A DNA stretch of 64,000 nt from UBA9659 sp965208605 (lineage in GTDB: Bacteria > Pseudomonadota > Gammaproteobacteria > Pseudomonadales > Azotimanducaceae). Of the stretch, positions 43,719-51,074 are shown in pieces (the stretch's first letter is position 1; every line of letters begins with the position of its first letter). The notes beneath the pieces are model-generated. The model did no database searches. It had not been told where the DNA came from and saw only the letters and a program-made list of their open reading frames with translations. The DNA lies in contig OZ242345.1 in assembly GCA_965208605.1 (NCBI GenBank), positions 1,364,001 to 1,428,000 on the forward strand, written 5' to 3'. A program made the position numbers and the translations under genes.

Positions 43719-43865
43719 TTAATGATAGTCCTCATAATTAACAACATATACATCGCCATTTTCAAATCGAAACACGATGTGCCAGTTGGCATTGACGATG
43801 ATACTCCAATGGTCTTTCAATTTCCCTTTAAGCGGGTGAAGCCGCCAGCCGGGGATATCAAAGTG
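43719..43865 (-). pseudogene. higB: Truncated HigB toxin
   Basis: The last 48 codons are intact: HFDIPGWRLHPLKGKLKDHW, then SIIVNANWHIVFRF and a final VVNYEDYH, all matching the conserved HigB/RelE-type end (LKGxxxxxWSI ... WRIxFRF ... DYH). Its TAA abuts the higA ATG, the usual higBA layout. Upstream of the His codon the sequence becomes the dispersed repeat (TTCCTCTGGATTCCCGTCAC read on the plus strand) and hits a stop 11 codons away with no start. So the first half was removed or displaced by repeat insertion. Confidence 0.87.
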
Positions 43866-44340
43866 CTTCGCCTTCGTTCCTCTGGATTCCCGTCACCCCA
43901 CCCGTCATTTCCGCCATCCCCCCGCCGTCATTCCCGCCGAAGGCGGGAATCCAGAGTGGCGGCGCAAGCCGCCTGAAAGGAACTGGGTCACGTGCATACA
44001 TTAACGGTAAGTGACAAGCACTGCCTCCCCGCCGTCAGGATCAAAGAAGGCGGGAATCCAGAGGAACAAAGGCAACCGCCTTGGGCATGTACACATCAAC
44101 AACAAGATGGTTCGTCGCTCTGGATGTAAGCCGAAACAAGCCGGGGCAAGCCCGGGAATGACGGCGCGGAAGCGTCAGGCGGCGAGGATGACGGAATAAA
44201 TCGGAAAACAATACTCTTTTTTACTGGATTCCCGAGCAAGCTCGAGAATGACGGCGCGGGGCGCCGTAGGTCGCCAGAAGGAGCAGGGACACCCCGCCGT
44301 CAGAATCAAAGAAGGCGAGAATGACGGGGGTAGAGAAAAT
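43866..44340. repeat. Dispersed repeat cluster 9
   Basis: About 470 bp made of repeat modules: CGCCGAAGGCGGGAATCCAG, TCAGGATCAAAGAAGGCGGG, GGGCATGTACACATCAAC (inverse of the copy at about 6780), GGATTCCCGAGCAAGCTCGA with GAATGACGGCGCGGGGCGCC, and CGTCAGAATCAAAGAAGGCG. Its left edge cuts higB. No gene. Confidence 0.88.
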
Positions 44341-44350
44341 CACCTATAAT
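44321..44350 (+). promoter_or_regulatory. Candidate promoter for the AlbA/Schlafen-type gene
   Basis: ATGACG (44321-44326) and TATAAT (44345-44350) with an 18-bp spacer, 93 bp before the gene start. The -35-like box is the end of a dispersed repeat copy. A 13-codon reading frame starting TTG 44405 ends by overlapping the gene's ATG (ATGA) and could be a leader peptide. Confidence 0.45.
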
Positions 44351-44442
44351 TGATTTATAAACAATAGGTTGCTAACTTAATCGCTAATTTTGGGAGACAT
44401 CCCTTTGAACGAATCTAAGCGCGCATTGCTGGAATCCGGCAC

Positions 44443-46155
44443 ATGAACCAACGAGTGGAACAAATACTCGCGGCGGGCGAATCGCGTACTGTGGAATTCA
44501 AAGCCGCGCGACATTCACTAAGCGATAATCTCTTTGAGACGGTTTGCGCGTTCCTTAATCGCGATGGCGGGGATATTTTGCTCGGGGTGACGGATGCTGG
44601 TATAGCCACAGGGGTTGATCTCTATCGTGTGCCGCAAATAAAAAAAGATTTTGCCAATGCCATTAACAATCCGCAAAAACTAATGCCACCTTGCCACTTG
44701 AGCATAGAAGACGCCGAATACGATGGCGTGATGCTGTTGCATATTGTTGTGCCGCCAAGTTCACAGGTGCATCGCTGCAAGGGGCGCATATACGACCGCA
44801 ATGAAGATGGCGATTATGACATCACTGATCATCAGGATTTGGTGGCGCAACGTTACATCAGCAAGCAAAACTACTATTCGGAAAACACCATCTACCCCTA
44901 CGCCACCCTCGCTGACCTGGACTCGGAAGTGATTGGAAAAGCGCGAAAATTGGCAGGCATCCGTCAACCGGGACATCCCTGGTTGTCCATGAGCGATGAA
45001 GAATTAATTGATAGCGCACAACTACGGCAACGAGATTATCAGCGAGACCTAAAGGGTTTGACCCTGGCGGCTATCTTGCTGTTTGGCAAAGACAGCACAA
45101 TTTTGTCGGTATTGCCGCACCACCGAACCGATGCCATTTTGCGCCGTGTCAATGTTGACCGATATGATGACCGGGACGACATCCGCACCAACCTGATCGA
45201 CAGTTACAGCCGCCTGCTCGCCTTTGGTGAAAAGCATCTCAATGACCCCTTCTATCTGGAAGAGGACCAACAAGTCAGCCTGCGCGCCTGGATTATGCGA
45301 GAAATTATCGGCAATTTGCTGATTCATCGGGAATATAGCCATGCCTTCCCCGCCAAACTAGTCATTGAATCCAAGCGATTGTTCACCGAGAACAGCAACA
45401 AGCCAAACGTCTCGGGTCGCATTGACCCGAAGTTGTTTTCACCCTTCCCCAAGAACCCCAGCATTGCCCGAGTATTCAGGGTAATCGGCCGGGCAGATGA
45501 ATTGGGTTCAGGCGTTCGCAAGCTGTACCGATACTGTAAGGACTTTTGTGGACACGACCCGGAATTAATAGAGGACGATATATTCCGCTTTTCATTGTCG
45601 TTTGTCGGGTCTGGGCATGAAACACAGGGGGAGGTCGCAGACTTAGGGGGGGGAGAAAACCTCAGGGAGGGGGGGGAGAAAACCGTGACAGGGGGGTCGG
45701 AGAAAACTGTGACAGAACCCTCAAAATCATTACAGAACAATGACTTACGAAAGAAAAAAAGATCGGAGAAAACTGCGGCATGGGGGGGGGAGAAAACCCC
45801 AGGTAGGGGGGGGAGAAAACCTCGGGAGGGGGGGGAGAAAATATCAAGGGGGTCGGAAGAAACGGTAACAGGGGGGTCGGAAGAAATCGGAGAGGAAGAC
45901 ATAAAATCATTAAAAAACAATCACTTAGAGCAGTATAAAGAGTCGGAAGAAACGGCAGATGGGGGGTCGGAAGAAACCCTGGAGAAAATTCTCGGACTGA
46001 TGCGGGAAAATGCCAGCATCAGTGCCGTGAAAATCGCTCACACCCTCAACATAAGTCGGCGTGCGGCGGAGAAACATATAGTCAAATTGAAAGCCACCGG
46101 CAGGGTCAAGCGCGTTGGTCCAGACAAAGGCGGAGTCTGGCGGGTGCTAGGATGA
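44443..46155 (+). CDS. AlbA_2/Schlafen-type ATP-binding protein with multiple poly-G tracts
   Basis: 570 aa. The N-terminal AlbA_2 domain is clear (ESRTVEFKAARHSLSDNLFETVCAFLNRDGGDILLGVTD, 13-51), followed by a HATPase_c_4-like region (IMREIIGNLLIHREYSHAFPAKLVIES ... PFPKNPSIARVFRVIGRADELGSGVRKL). The last 60 residues are a winged-helix domain (ASISAVKIAHTLNISRRAAEKHIVKLKATGRV). Between them, residues about 395-510 are low-complexity Gly-Ser-Glu-Lys-Thr repeats encoded by nine or more runs of 5-9 G. Proteins of this type are transcription regulators or defence factors. It lies between hsdS and hsdR of system 2, 46 nt before hsdR. Confidence 0.83.
   Translation: MNQRVEQILAAGESRTVEFKAARHSLSDNLFETVCAFLNRDGGDILLGVTDAGIATGVDLYRVPQIKKDFANAINNPQKLMPPCHLSIEDAEYDGVMLLHIVVPPSSQVHRCKGRIYDRNEDGDYDITDHQDLVAQRYISKQNYYSENTIYPYATLADLDSEVIGKARKLAGIRQPGHPWLSMSDEELIDSAQLRQRDYQRDLKGLTLAAILLFGKDSTILSVLPHHRTDAILRRVNVDRYDDRDDIRTNLIDSYSRLLAFGEKHLNDPFYLEEDQQVSLRAWIMREIIGNLLIHREYSHAFPAKLVIESKRLFTENSNKPNVSGRIDPKLFSPFPKNPSIARVFRVIGRADELGSGVRKLYRYCKDFCGHDPELIEDDIFRFSLSFVGSGHETQGEVADLGGGENLREGGEKTVTGGSEKTVTEPSKSLQNNDLRKKKRSEKTAAWGGEKTPGRGGRKPREGGEKISRGSEETVTGGSEEIGEEDIKSLKNNHLEQYKESEETADGGSEETLEKILGLMRENASISAVKIAHTLNISRRAAEKHIVKLKATGRVKRVGPDKGGVWRVLG
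45640..45990 (+). repeat. Array of poly-G tracts in the ATP-binding gene
   Basis: G runs: 8 (45646-45653), 8 (45669-45676), 6 (45691-45696), 9 (45782-45790), 8 (45806-45813), 8 (45828-45835), 5, 6 and 6, most followed by AGAAAAC or TCGGARGAAAC. A longer unit of about 180 bp is duplicated: the stretch encoding SLQNNDLRKKKRSEKTA recurs as SLKNNHLEQYKESEETA. Confidence 0.9.
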
Positions 46156-46201
46156 ACCACAACTTTAAGTGCTTTACAGGAAATTTGAGAAATCTGCCCT
46201 G

Positions 46202-48616
46202 ATGCCTGACCAATCCAACAGAAACGAAGCCCAAACGCGGTTTGACCTAATAGACCCTGCGCTCAAGGATGCGGGCTGGGGAGACACAGACGAAAGCCAC
46301 ATCCGGGTTGAGGTCATCGCCCCCGGTCGTCTGCTAGGCGCGGGTAGGCGTGCCGACCCGAAAACCGCCGACTATGTGCTGGTTTATAAAAACCAAAAAC
46401 TGGCGGTGATTGAAGCCAAACGCGAGCGCTTGTCCGTCACCGAGGGGCTGGACCAAGCCAAGAATTATGCCGACAAACTGCAAACGCCCTTCGTCTATGC
46501 CACCAACGGGCACGGCATTTATTGCGTGGACATGCGTAGCGGCAAAGAGGGCGATGTGGCGCAATTCCCCACACCAGACGAATTGTGGGATGCGGTTTAT
46601 GGTGAAAGCGAGGCACAGGAACAGCACTGGCGCGAGCGGTTTTCCAAGGTTCCCTTTCATGACAAGGGCGGGCAGTGGCAGGCACGCTATTATCAACACA
46701 ACGCCATTACCAAAACACTGGATGCGATAGCGGCTGGACAGAACCGCACCCTGCTGACCCTGGCAACCGGCACTGGCAAGACGGCAATTGCCTTTCAGAT
46801 TGCATGGAAGCTATTCAATAGCCGATGGTCGCTCAGCAACTGGCGAAGCCAATCGCAGGATGGACAGACGCATGCCCGTCTCCCGCGCATCCTGTTCCTT
46901 GCCGACCGCAACACCCTCGCCGACCAGGCATTCAATGAGTTCAGTGCTTTCCCCGATGACGCGCTCGTGCGAATTGATCCGCAGAGCATTCGCAAGAAGG
47001 GTCAGGTGCCCAAAAACGCTAGTGTCTTTTTTACGATCTTCCAGACGTTGATGACCGAGACGGATGTGGATGGGAAGCCCGAACCCAACTTCAAAAACTA
47101 CTCCCCCGACTTCTTCGACTTCATCATCATTGACGAGTGTCATCGCGGCGGTGCCAATGACGAAAGTTCGTGGCGAGACATCATGGAATACTTCTCGCCG
47201 GCGGTGCAGTTGGGTTTAACGGCAACGCCGAAGCGCGACGACAACATTGATACATACCACTACTTCGGCGAGCCGGTGTATATCTACTCCCTCAATGAAG
47301 GCATCAAGGATGGTTATTTGACGCCCTTCAAGGTCAAGCAGGTCGCCACGACCATTGATGACTATGTTTATACGGCGGACGACGATGTGATTGAAGGTGA
47401 GGTTGATACGGGCAGGCTATACACCGAGAAAAACTTTAATCTCGGCATTGAAATCAAGGAGCGGGAGAAGAAGCGCGTCGACATATTCATGGACGGCATT
47501 GACCAATCACAAAAGACATTAGTCTTCTGCGCGAATCAGCAGCACGCGCTTTTAATTCGCGACATGATTAACCAGGTCAAGACCAGCGCCGACCCGAACT
47601 ACTGCGTGCGCGTCACCTCCGATGAAGGTGAGCGCGGCGATATGCACCTGCGCACCTTTCGAGATAATGAGAAGACAATCCCCACGGTACTGACAACCTC
47701 AAAAAAACTCACCACCGGCATAGACGCCCGCAATGTGCGCAACATTGTTTTACTGCGACCTATCAACACGAGGATAGAATTCAAGCAAATCATCGGGCGC
47801 GGCACTCGACTGTTTGACGGTAAGGACTACTTCACGATTTATGACTTTGTGAAAGCCTGCGGACATTTCTATGATCCGGAGTGGGACGGGGAGCCAATAG
47901 AACCGGAGCTCTGTGAAGTGTGTGGCAAATATCCCTGCCAATGCGAGCAGCCGCCTGATACATTCGCCGAGCCTGGGGAACCACTGTGCCAAAAATGCGG
48001 TGCGCATCCTTGTGTATGCGAGAAGCCGAGCATGGTAAGAATCAGACTTGCCGACGGCAAGGAGCGCACCATCCAACACATGACAGCCACCTCCTTCTGG
48101 AGCCCGGACGGCACGCCCATGTCGGCAGAGCAGTTCCTCAATAGCATCTACCGGGATCTGCCCACATTCTTCAAAGACGAGGACGAATTACGTCGACTCT
48201 GGAGCCAACCGGATACGCGACAGCACCTGCTTAAGGGTTTGGAGGAAAAAGGATATGACTGGGGGAAACTCGCCGAGCTCTCCAGTTTGATTAATGCGGA
48301 AAAGAGCGACATCTATGATGTGTTGGCGTATGTCGCTTACGCCTTGCCGACTATCAGCCGCACACAACGGGTGGAGACGCGCAAAACCAACATTCTGAGG
48401 AACCACGATTACAAGCAGCGGGAATTCTTAGAATTTGTGCTGGGTCACTATATTAAAGAAGGGGTACGCGAACTGAACACTGATAAGTTGCCGCAGCTTA
48501 TTAGATTGAAGTATCACACCTATAACGATGCCATTGCAGAACTAGGGCTGACAACAGAAGCCATCAAGGACATGTTTGTGGGCTTTCAGAAGTACCTCTA
48601 TGAGGCACGGGCCTGA
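46202..48616 (+). CDS. hsdR: Type I restriction subunit HsdR (system 2)
   Basis: 804 aa from ATG 46202, EcoEI-like size. Nuclease residues D57 and E71-x-K73 (ADYVLVYKNQKLAVIEAK), Walker A ATGTGKT (188-194), DECH (311-314), GLTATPKRDD and IGRGTRL. A Cys-rich insertion (CEVCGKYPCQCEQ ... CQKCGAHPCVCEK, about 570-610) could bind zinc. It is 4.2 kb away from hsdS because FRG-TPR, higA and the ATP-binding gene lie between. It needs the HsdM/HsdS of system 2. Confidence 0.94.
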   Translation: MPDQSNRNEAQTRFDLIDPALKDAGWGDTDESHIRVEVIAPGRLLGAGRRADPKTADYVLVYKNQKLAVIEAKRERLSVTEGLDQAKNYADKLQTPFVYATNGHGIYCVDMRSGKEGDVAQFPTPDELWDAVYGESEAQEQHWRERFSKVPFHDKGGQWQARYYQHNAITKTLDAIAAGQNRTLLTLATGTGKTAIAFQIAWKLFNSRWSLSNWRSQSQDGQTHARLPRILFLADRNTLADQAFNEFSAFPDDALVRIDPQSIRKKGQVPKNASVFFTIFQTLMTETDVDGKPEPNFKNYSPDFFDFIIIDECHRGGANDESSWRDIMEYFSPAVQLGLTATPKRDDNIDTYHYFGEPVYIYSLNEGIKDGYLTPFKVKQVATTIDDYVYTADDDVIEGEVDTGRLYTEKNFNLGIEIKEREKKRVDIFMDGIDQSQKTLVFCANQQHALLIRDMINQVKTSADPNYCVRVTSDEGERGDMHLRTFRDNEKTIPTVLTTSKKLTTGIDARNVRNIVLLRPINTRIEFKQIIGRGTRLFDGKDYFTIYDFVKACGHFYDPEWDGEPIEPELCEVCGKYPCQCEQPPDTFAEPGEPLCQKCGAHPCVCEKPSMVRIRLADGKERTIQHMTATSFWSPDGTPMSAEQFLNSIYRDLPTFFKDEDELRRLWSQPDTRQHLLKGLEEKGYDWGKLAELSSLINAEKSDIYDVLAYVAYALPTISRTQRVETRKTNILRNHDYKQREFLEFVLGHYIKEGVRELNTDKLPQLIRLKYHTYNDAIAELGLTTEAIKDMFVGFQKYLYEARA

Positions 48617-48635
48617 TAATTGGGAGTGAGGCAGC

Positions 48636-48860
48636 CTAGGCATCTGCCTTTTTGGTTCCTCTTCTACTAAACCGCTTATTAAATCGTTCAATACGACCGG
48701 CTGAGTCAATGATCTTTTGCGTGCCCGTATAAAACGGATGGCATTTTGAACAGACCTCAAGGTGGATGTCCTTGCAGACTGTTGACCGGGTTTCAATCAC
48801 ATTACCGCAACTGCACTTGGCGGTAATTGCTTCGTATTGGGGGTGGATTTCCGCTTTCAT
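48636..48860 (-). CDS. rpmE: 50S ribosomal protein L31, zinc-binding form
   Basis: 74 aa. The four zinc ligands are present: Cys16, Cys18, Cys37 and Cys40 (AKCSCGN and VCSKCHPFYTGTQK). MKAEIHPQY at the start and GRIERFNKRF near the end are family marks. Convergent with hsdR of system 2 with a 19-bp gap, marking the right edge of the defence block. Confidence 0.97.
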   Translation of the reverse strand: MKAEIHPQYEAITAKCSCGNVIETRSTVCKDIHLEVCSKCHPFYTGTQKIIDSAGRIERFNKRFSRRGTKKADA

Positions 48861-49156
48861 CTTGGTTTAATTCCGCATCTTCATTGGTGGCGGCGGATTG
48901 TACACTAAAAGGGAGTCGGCGGTTAAGACTATTCTCCCCCCTGCTACCTGCCTGCCCATGCCACTTCCCCTGTCTTGTGTATGTTCACCAATTCACTGCC
49001 TGCCGTCAGAATCAAAGAAGGCGGGAAGCCAAGGGAATGAAGGCAATACCGCTCGTTCCTCTGGATTCCTGCGGCGCACTCCCCATGAGTAATTCAGGAA
49101 CGACAAGCTCAGAAGGGTTATGATATGCCAGGTCAGACAAGGACGAGATATCAAGC
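48861..49156. repeat. rpmE-efp divergent spacer with dispersed repeat cluster 10
   Basis: 296 bp. Repeat modules at about 49000-49085: GCCGTCAGAATCAAAGAAGG, GAAGGCAATACCGCTCGTTC and CTCTGGATTCC. The rest should hold the promoters of rpmE and efp; none was clear. Confidence 0.7.
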
Positions 49157-49738
49157 ATGTCAAGTTACTCTACCAGCGCATTCAAATCGGGTCTCAAGGT
49201 GCTGCTTGAGGGCGACCCCTGTAGCATCGTGGAGAATGAGTTTGTCAAACCCGGCAAGGGGCAGGCATTCAACCGGGTCAAGCTAAAAAACCTCAAAACC
49301 GGGCGCGTCTGGGAACGCACCTTTAAATCTGGCGAATCCATAGAAGCAGCTGATGTGATGGAAGCTGAAATGGAGTATTTGTATTCCCACAACGAGCAGT
49401 GGCACTTTATGCGCACCGATGGCAGTTACGAGCAGGTCACTGCAGACAAGTCCACCGTTGCAGATTGCCTCCCCTGGCTGAAAGAAACCGACCGCTACAT
49501 CGTAACCATTTGGAATGATGTACCCATCAGCGTAGCAGCTCCCAACTTTGTAGAACTTGAAGTGATAGCAACCGACCCCGGGCTGAAGGGAGATACCGCA
49601 ACGGGTGGTACCAAGCCGGCCACTCTCAGCACGGGGGCTATCGTGAAGGTGCCGCTGTTCATCAATGTGGGGGAAGTCATCCGGGTTAATACCCGGACCG
49701 CAGAATATCAAAACAGAGTAAAAGGCTCTGCTTCTTGA
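49157..49738 (+). CDS. efp: Translation elongation factor P
   Basis: Rescues ribosomes stalled at proline runs. 193 aa (the GC-rich family norm is about 188). The modified residue is Lys34 in FVKPGKGQAF, matching the beta-lysylated E. coli type. Three-domain layout is intact, ending VNVGEVIRVNTRTAEYQNR-like. Its stop overlaps the TTG start of epmA, so the factor and its modifying enzyme are made together. Confidence 0.97.
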   Translation: MSSYSTSAFKSGLKVLLEGDPCSIVENEFVKPGKGQAFNRVKLKNLKTGRVWERTFKSGESIEAADVMEAEMEYLYSHNEQWHFMRTDGSYEQVTADKSTVADCLPWLKETDRYIVTIWNDVPISVAAPNFVELEVIATDPGLKGDTATGGTKPATLSTGAIVKVPLFINVGEVIRVNTRTAEYQNRVKGSAS

Positions 49739-50745
49739 GGCTTCATTCTCTGCGTTTAAGGAGTGACCTACTAGGCGCAATTCGCGAGTATTTTTTAGGC
49801 GAGGGTCTGCTGGAAGTAATGACCCCTACCCTGGGACCCTATGGTGTCAGCGATCCAAATCTTGACAATCTAAGGCTCTCAGCGGGCTTGGCACCGGGCG
49901 CGCCAAATCATCCTCGCAATGATTATCTACAGACCTCACCTGAGTACGCGATGAAGCGACTCGTCTCCCGATATAAAGAAAGCATCTTCCAGATCTGCCC
50001 CGCCTATCGTGGCGGAGAATCAGGCAAGCAACATCGCCCGGAGTTCCTCATGCTGGAATGGTACCGGTGCGGGTTTGACCTCCCTATGTTGATGGATGAT
50101 GTAACGCGCTTGCTACACTTCTGCGTTGCTAAGCTTGAACATCATCGGCTGGCGGGGAAAAATTTGAGCAGCTATCTGCGCGAGAGCGAACAGAACTCGG
50201 CGACCTGTCCTGAGAGAGTTGAATATCAAAAACTGTTCCAAGATGCCTTTGATGTAAACCCTCACCCCGCGAGCCTGGAAGCTCTGCAGAGGCTGGCGAC
50301 AAGGCACAAACTTCAGCATTTGTCTGGCAAGGACAGCCATGCCGAGAAACAAGATTACCTGGATGGTCTCTTCGCCTTGGTCCTGGAGCCAAGCATCAAG
50401 GCACCTACCCTAGTGTATGACTTTCCTGCTTGCCAGGCGGCACTTGCCAAGTTGCGCAAGAATGACCGGGGCGAGACGGTCTCTAGCCGGTTTGAGCTTT
50501 ATGTGCTGGGGATGGAAGTGGCGAATGCCTACGACGAACTGAACGACGAAGCTCAGCTCCGTGCTAGATTCGCGAACAACAATCGGATTCGGCGTAACCG
50601 CTCCTTGCCCATCGTACCGGATGATGAAGACCTGTTGCAGTCAACTCATCACCTACCCGACTGTGCCGGGATTGCTCTCGGCATAGATAGACTGCTGATG
50701 GCAATAATAGGTACAGATTCCATAGCGGCAGTGCAGAGTTTGTGA
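49735..50745 (+). CDS. epmA: EF-P beta-lysine ligase EpmA
   Basis: 336 aa lysyl-tRNA-synthetase paralogue without the anticodon domain, which attaches (R)-beta-lysine to EF-P Lys34. Class II synthetase motifs: motif 2 ICPAYRGGESGKQHRPEFLMLEWYR and motif 3 GIALGIDRLLMAI. TTG 49735 overlaps the efp stop by 4 nt (TTGA). EpmB, which makes beta-lysine, is not in this window. Confidence 0.95.
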   Translation: MRLHSLRLRSDLLGAIREYFLGEGLLEVMTPTLGPYGVSDPNLDNLRLSAGLAPGAPNHPRNDYLQTSPEYAMKRLVSRYKESIFQICPAYRGGESGKQHRPEFLMLEWYRCGFDLPMLMDDVTRLLHFCVAKLEHHRLAGKNLSSYLRESEQNSATCPERVEYQKLFQDAFDVNPHPASLEALQRLATRHKLQHLSGKDSHAEKQDYLDGLFALVLEPSIKAPTLVYDFPACQAALAKLRKNDRGETVSSRFELYVLGMEVANAYDELNDEAQLRARFANNNRIRRNRSLPIVPDDEDLLQSTHHLPDCAGIALGIDRLLMAIIGTDSIAAVQSL

Positions 50746-50789
50746 TTGTCTGCATGCATCTGCTCAGATAACGAAAGCACAACCCACTG

Positions 50790-51072
50790 ACCGACCTCCG
50801 TTGAGGTGTAGCGGGTATATCAAGGCGGTTGACTTCGTTCCTCTGGATTCCCGACCCCCCAGCTATCCCAGCCGGTGGCTGTGATAACTGGGGTGCCGAG
50901 AATGACGGCGGGTGCCGAGAATGACGGCGCGGGGCACCGTAGGCCGCCAGAAGGAGCAGGGATGCCCCGCCGTCAGAATCAAAGAAGGCTGTGATGACGG
51001 GGGTGACGGGAATCCAGAAGAACGAAGTCAACCACCTTTACAATTCTCGCCGGACCCAGTCGTCTCCGCCAA
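50790..51072. repeat. Dispersed repeat cluster 11 between convergent epmA and TonB-receptor genes
   Basis: Modules: CCGTTGAGGTGTAGCGGG, TTCCTCTGGATTCCCGACCC, an imperfect inverted pair around CCAGCTATCCCAGCCGGTGG, GCCGTCAGAATCAAAGAAGG and GGTGACGGGAATCCAGAAGA. No gene in the 329-bp spacer. Confidence 0.85.
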
Positions 51073-51074
51073 CC

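Noticed and set aside
45324..45920. 198-aa Pro/Ser-rich reading frame on the minus strand
   Set aside because: It is the antisense of the poly-G linker of the ATP-binding gene; the composition comes from the C-runs and there is no domain or ribosome binding site.
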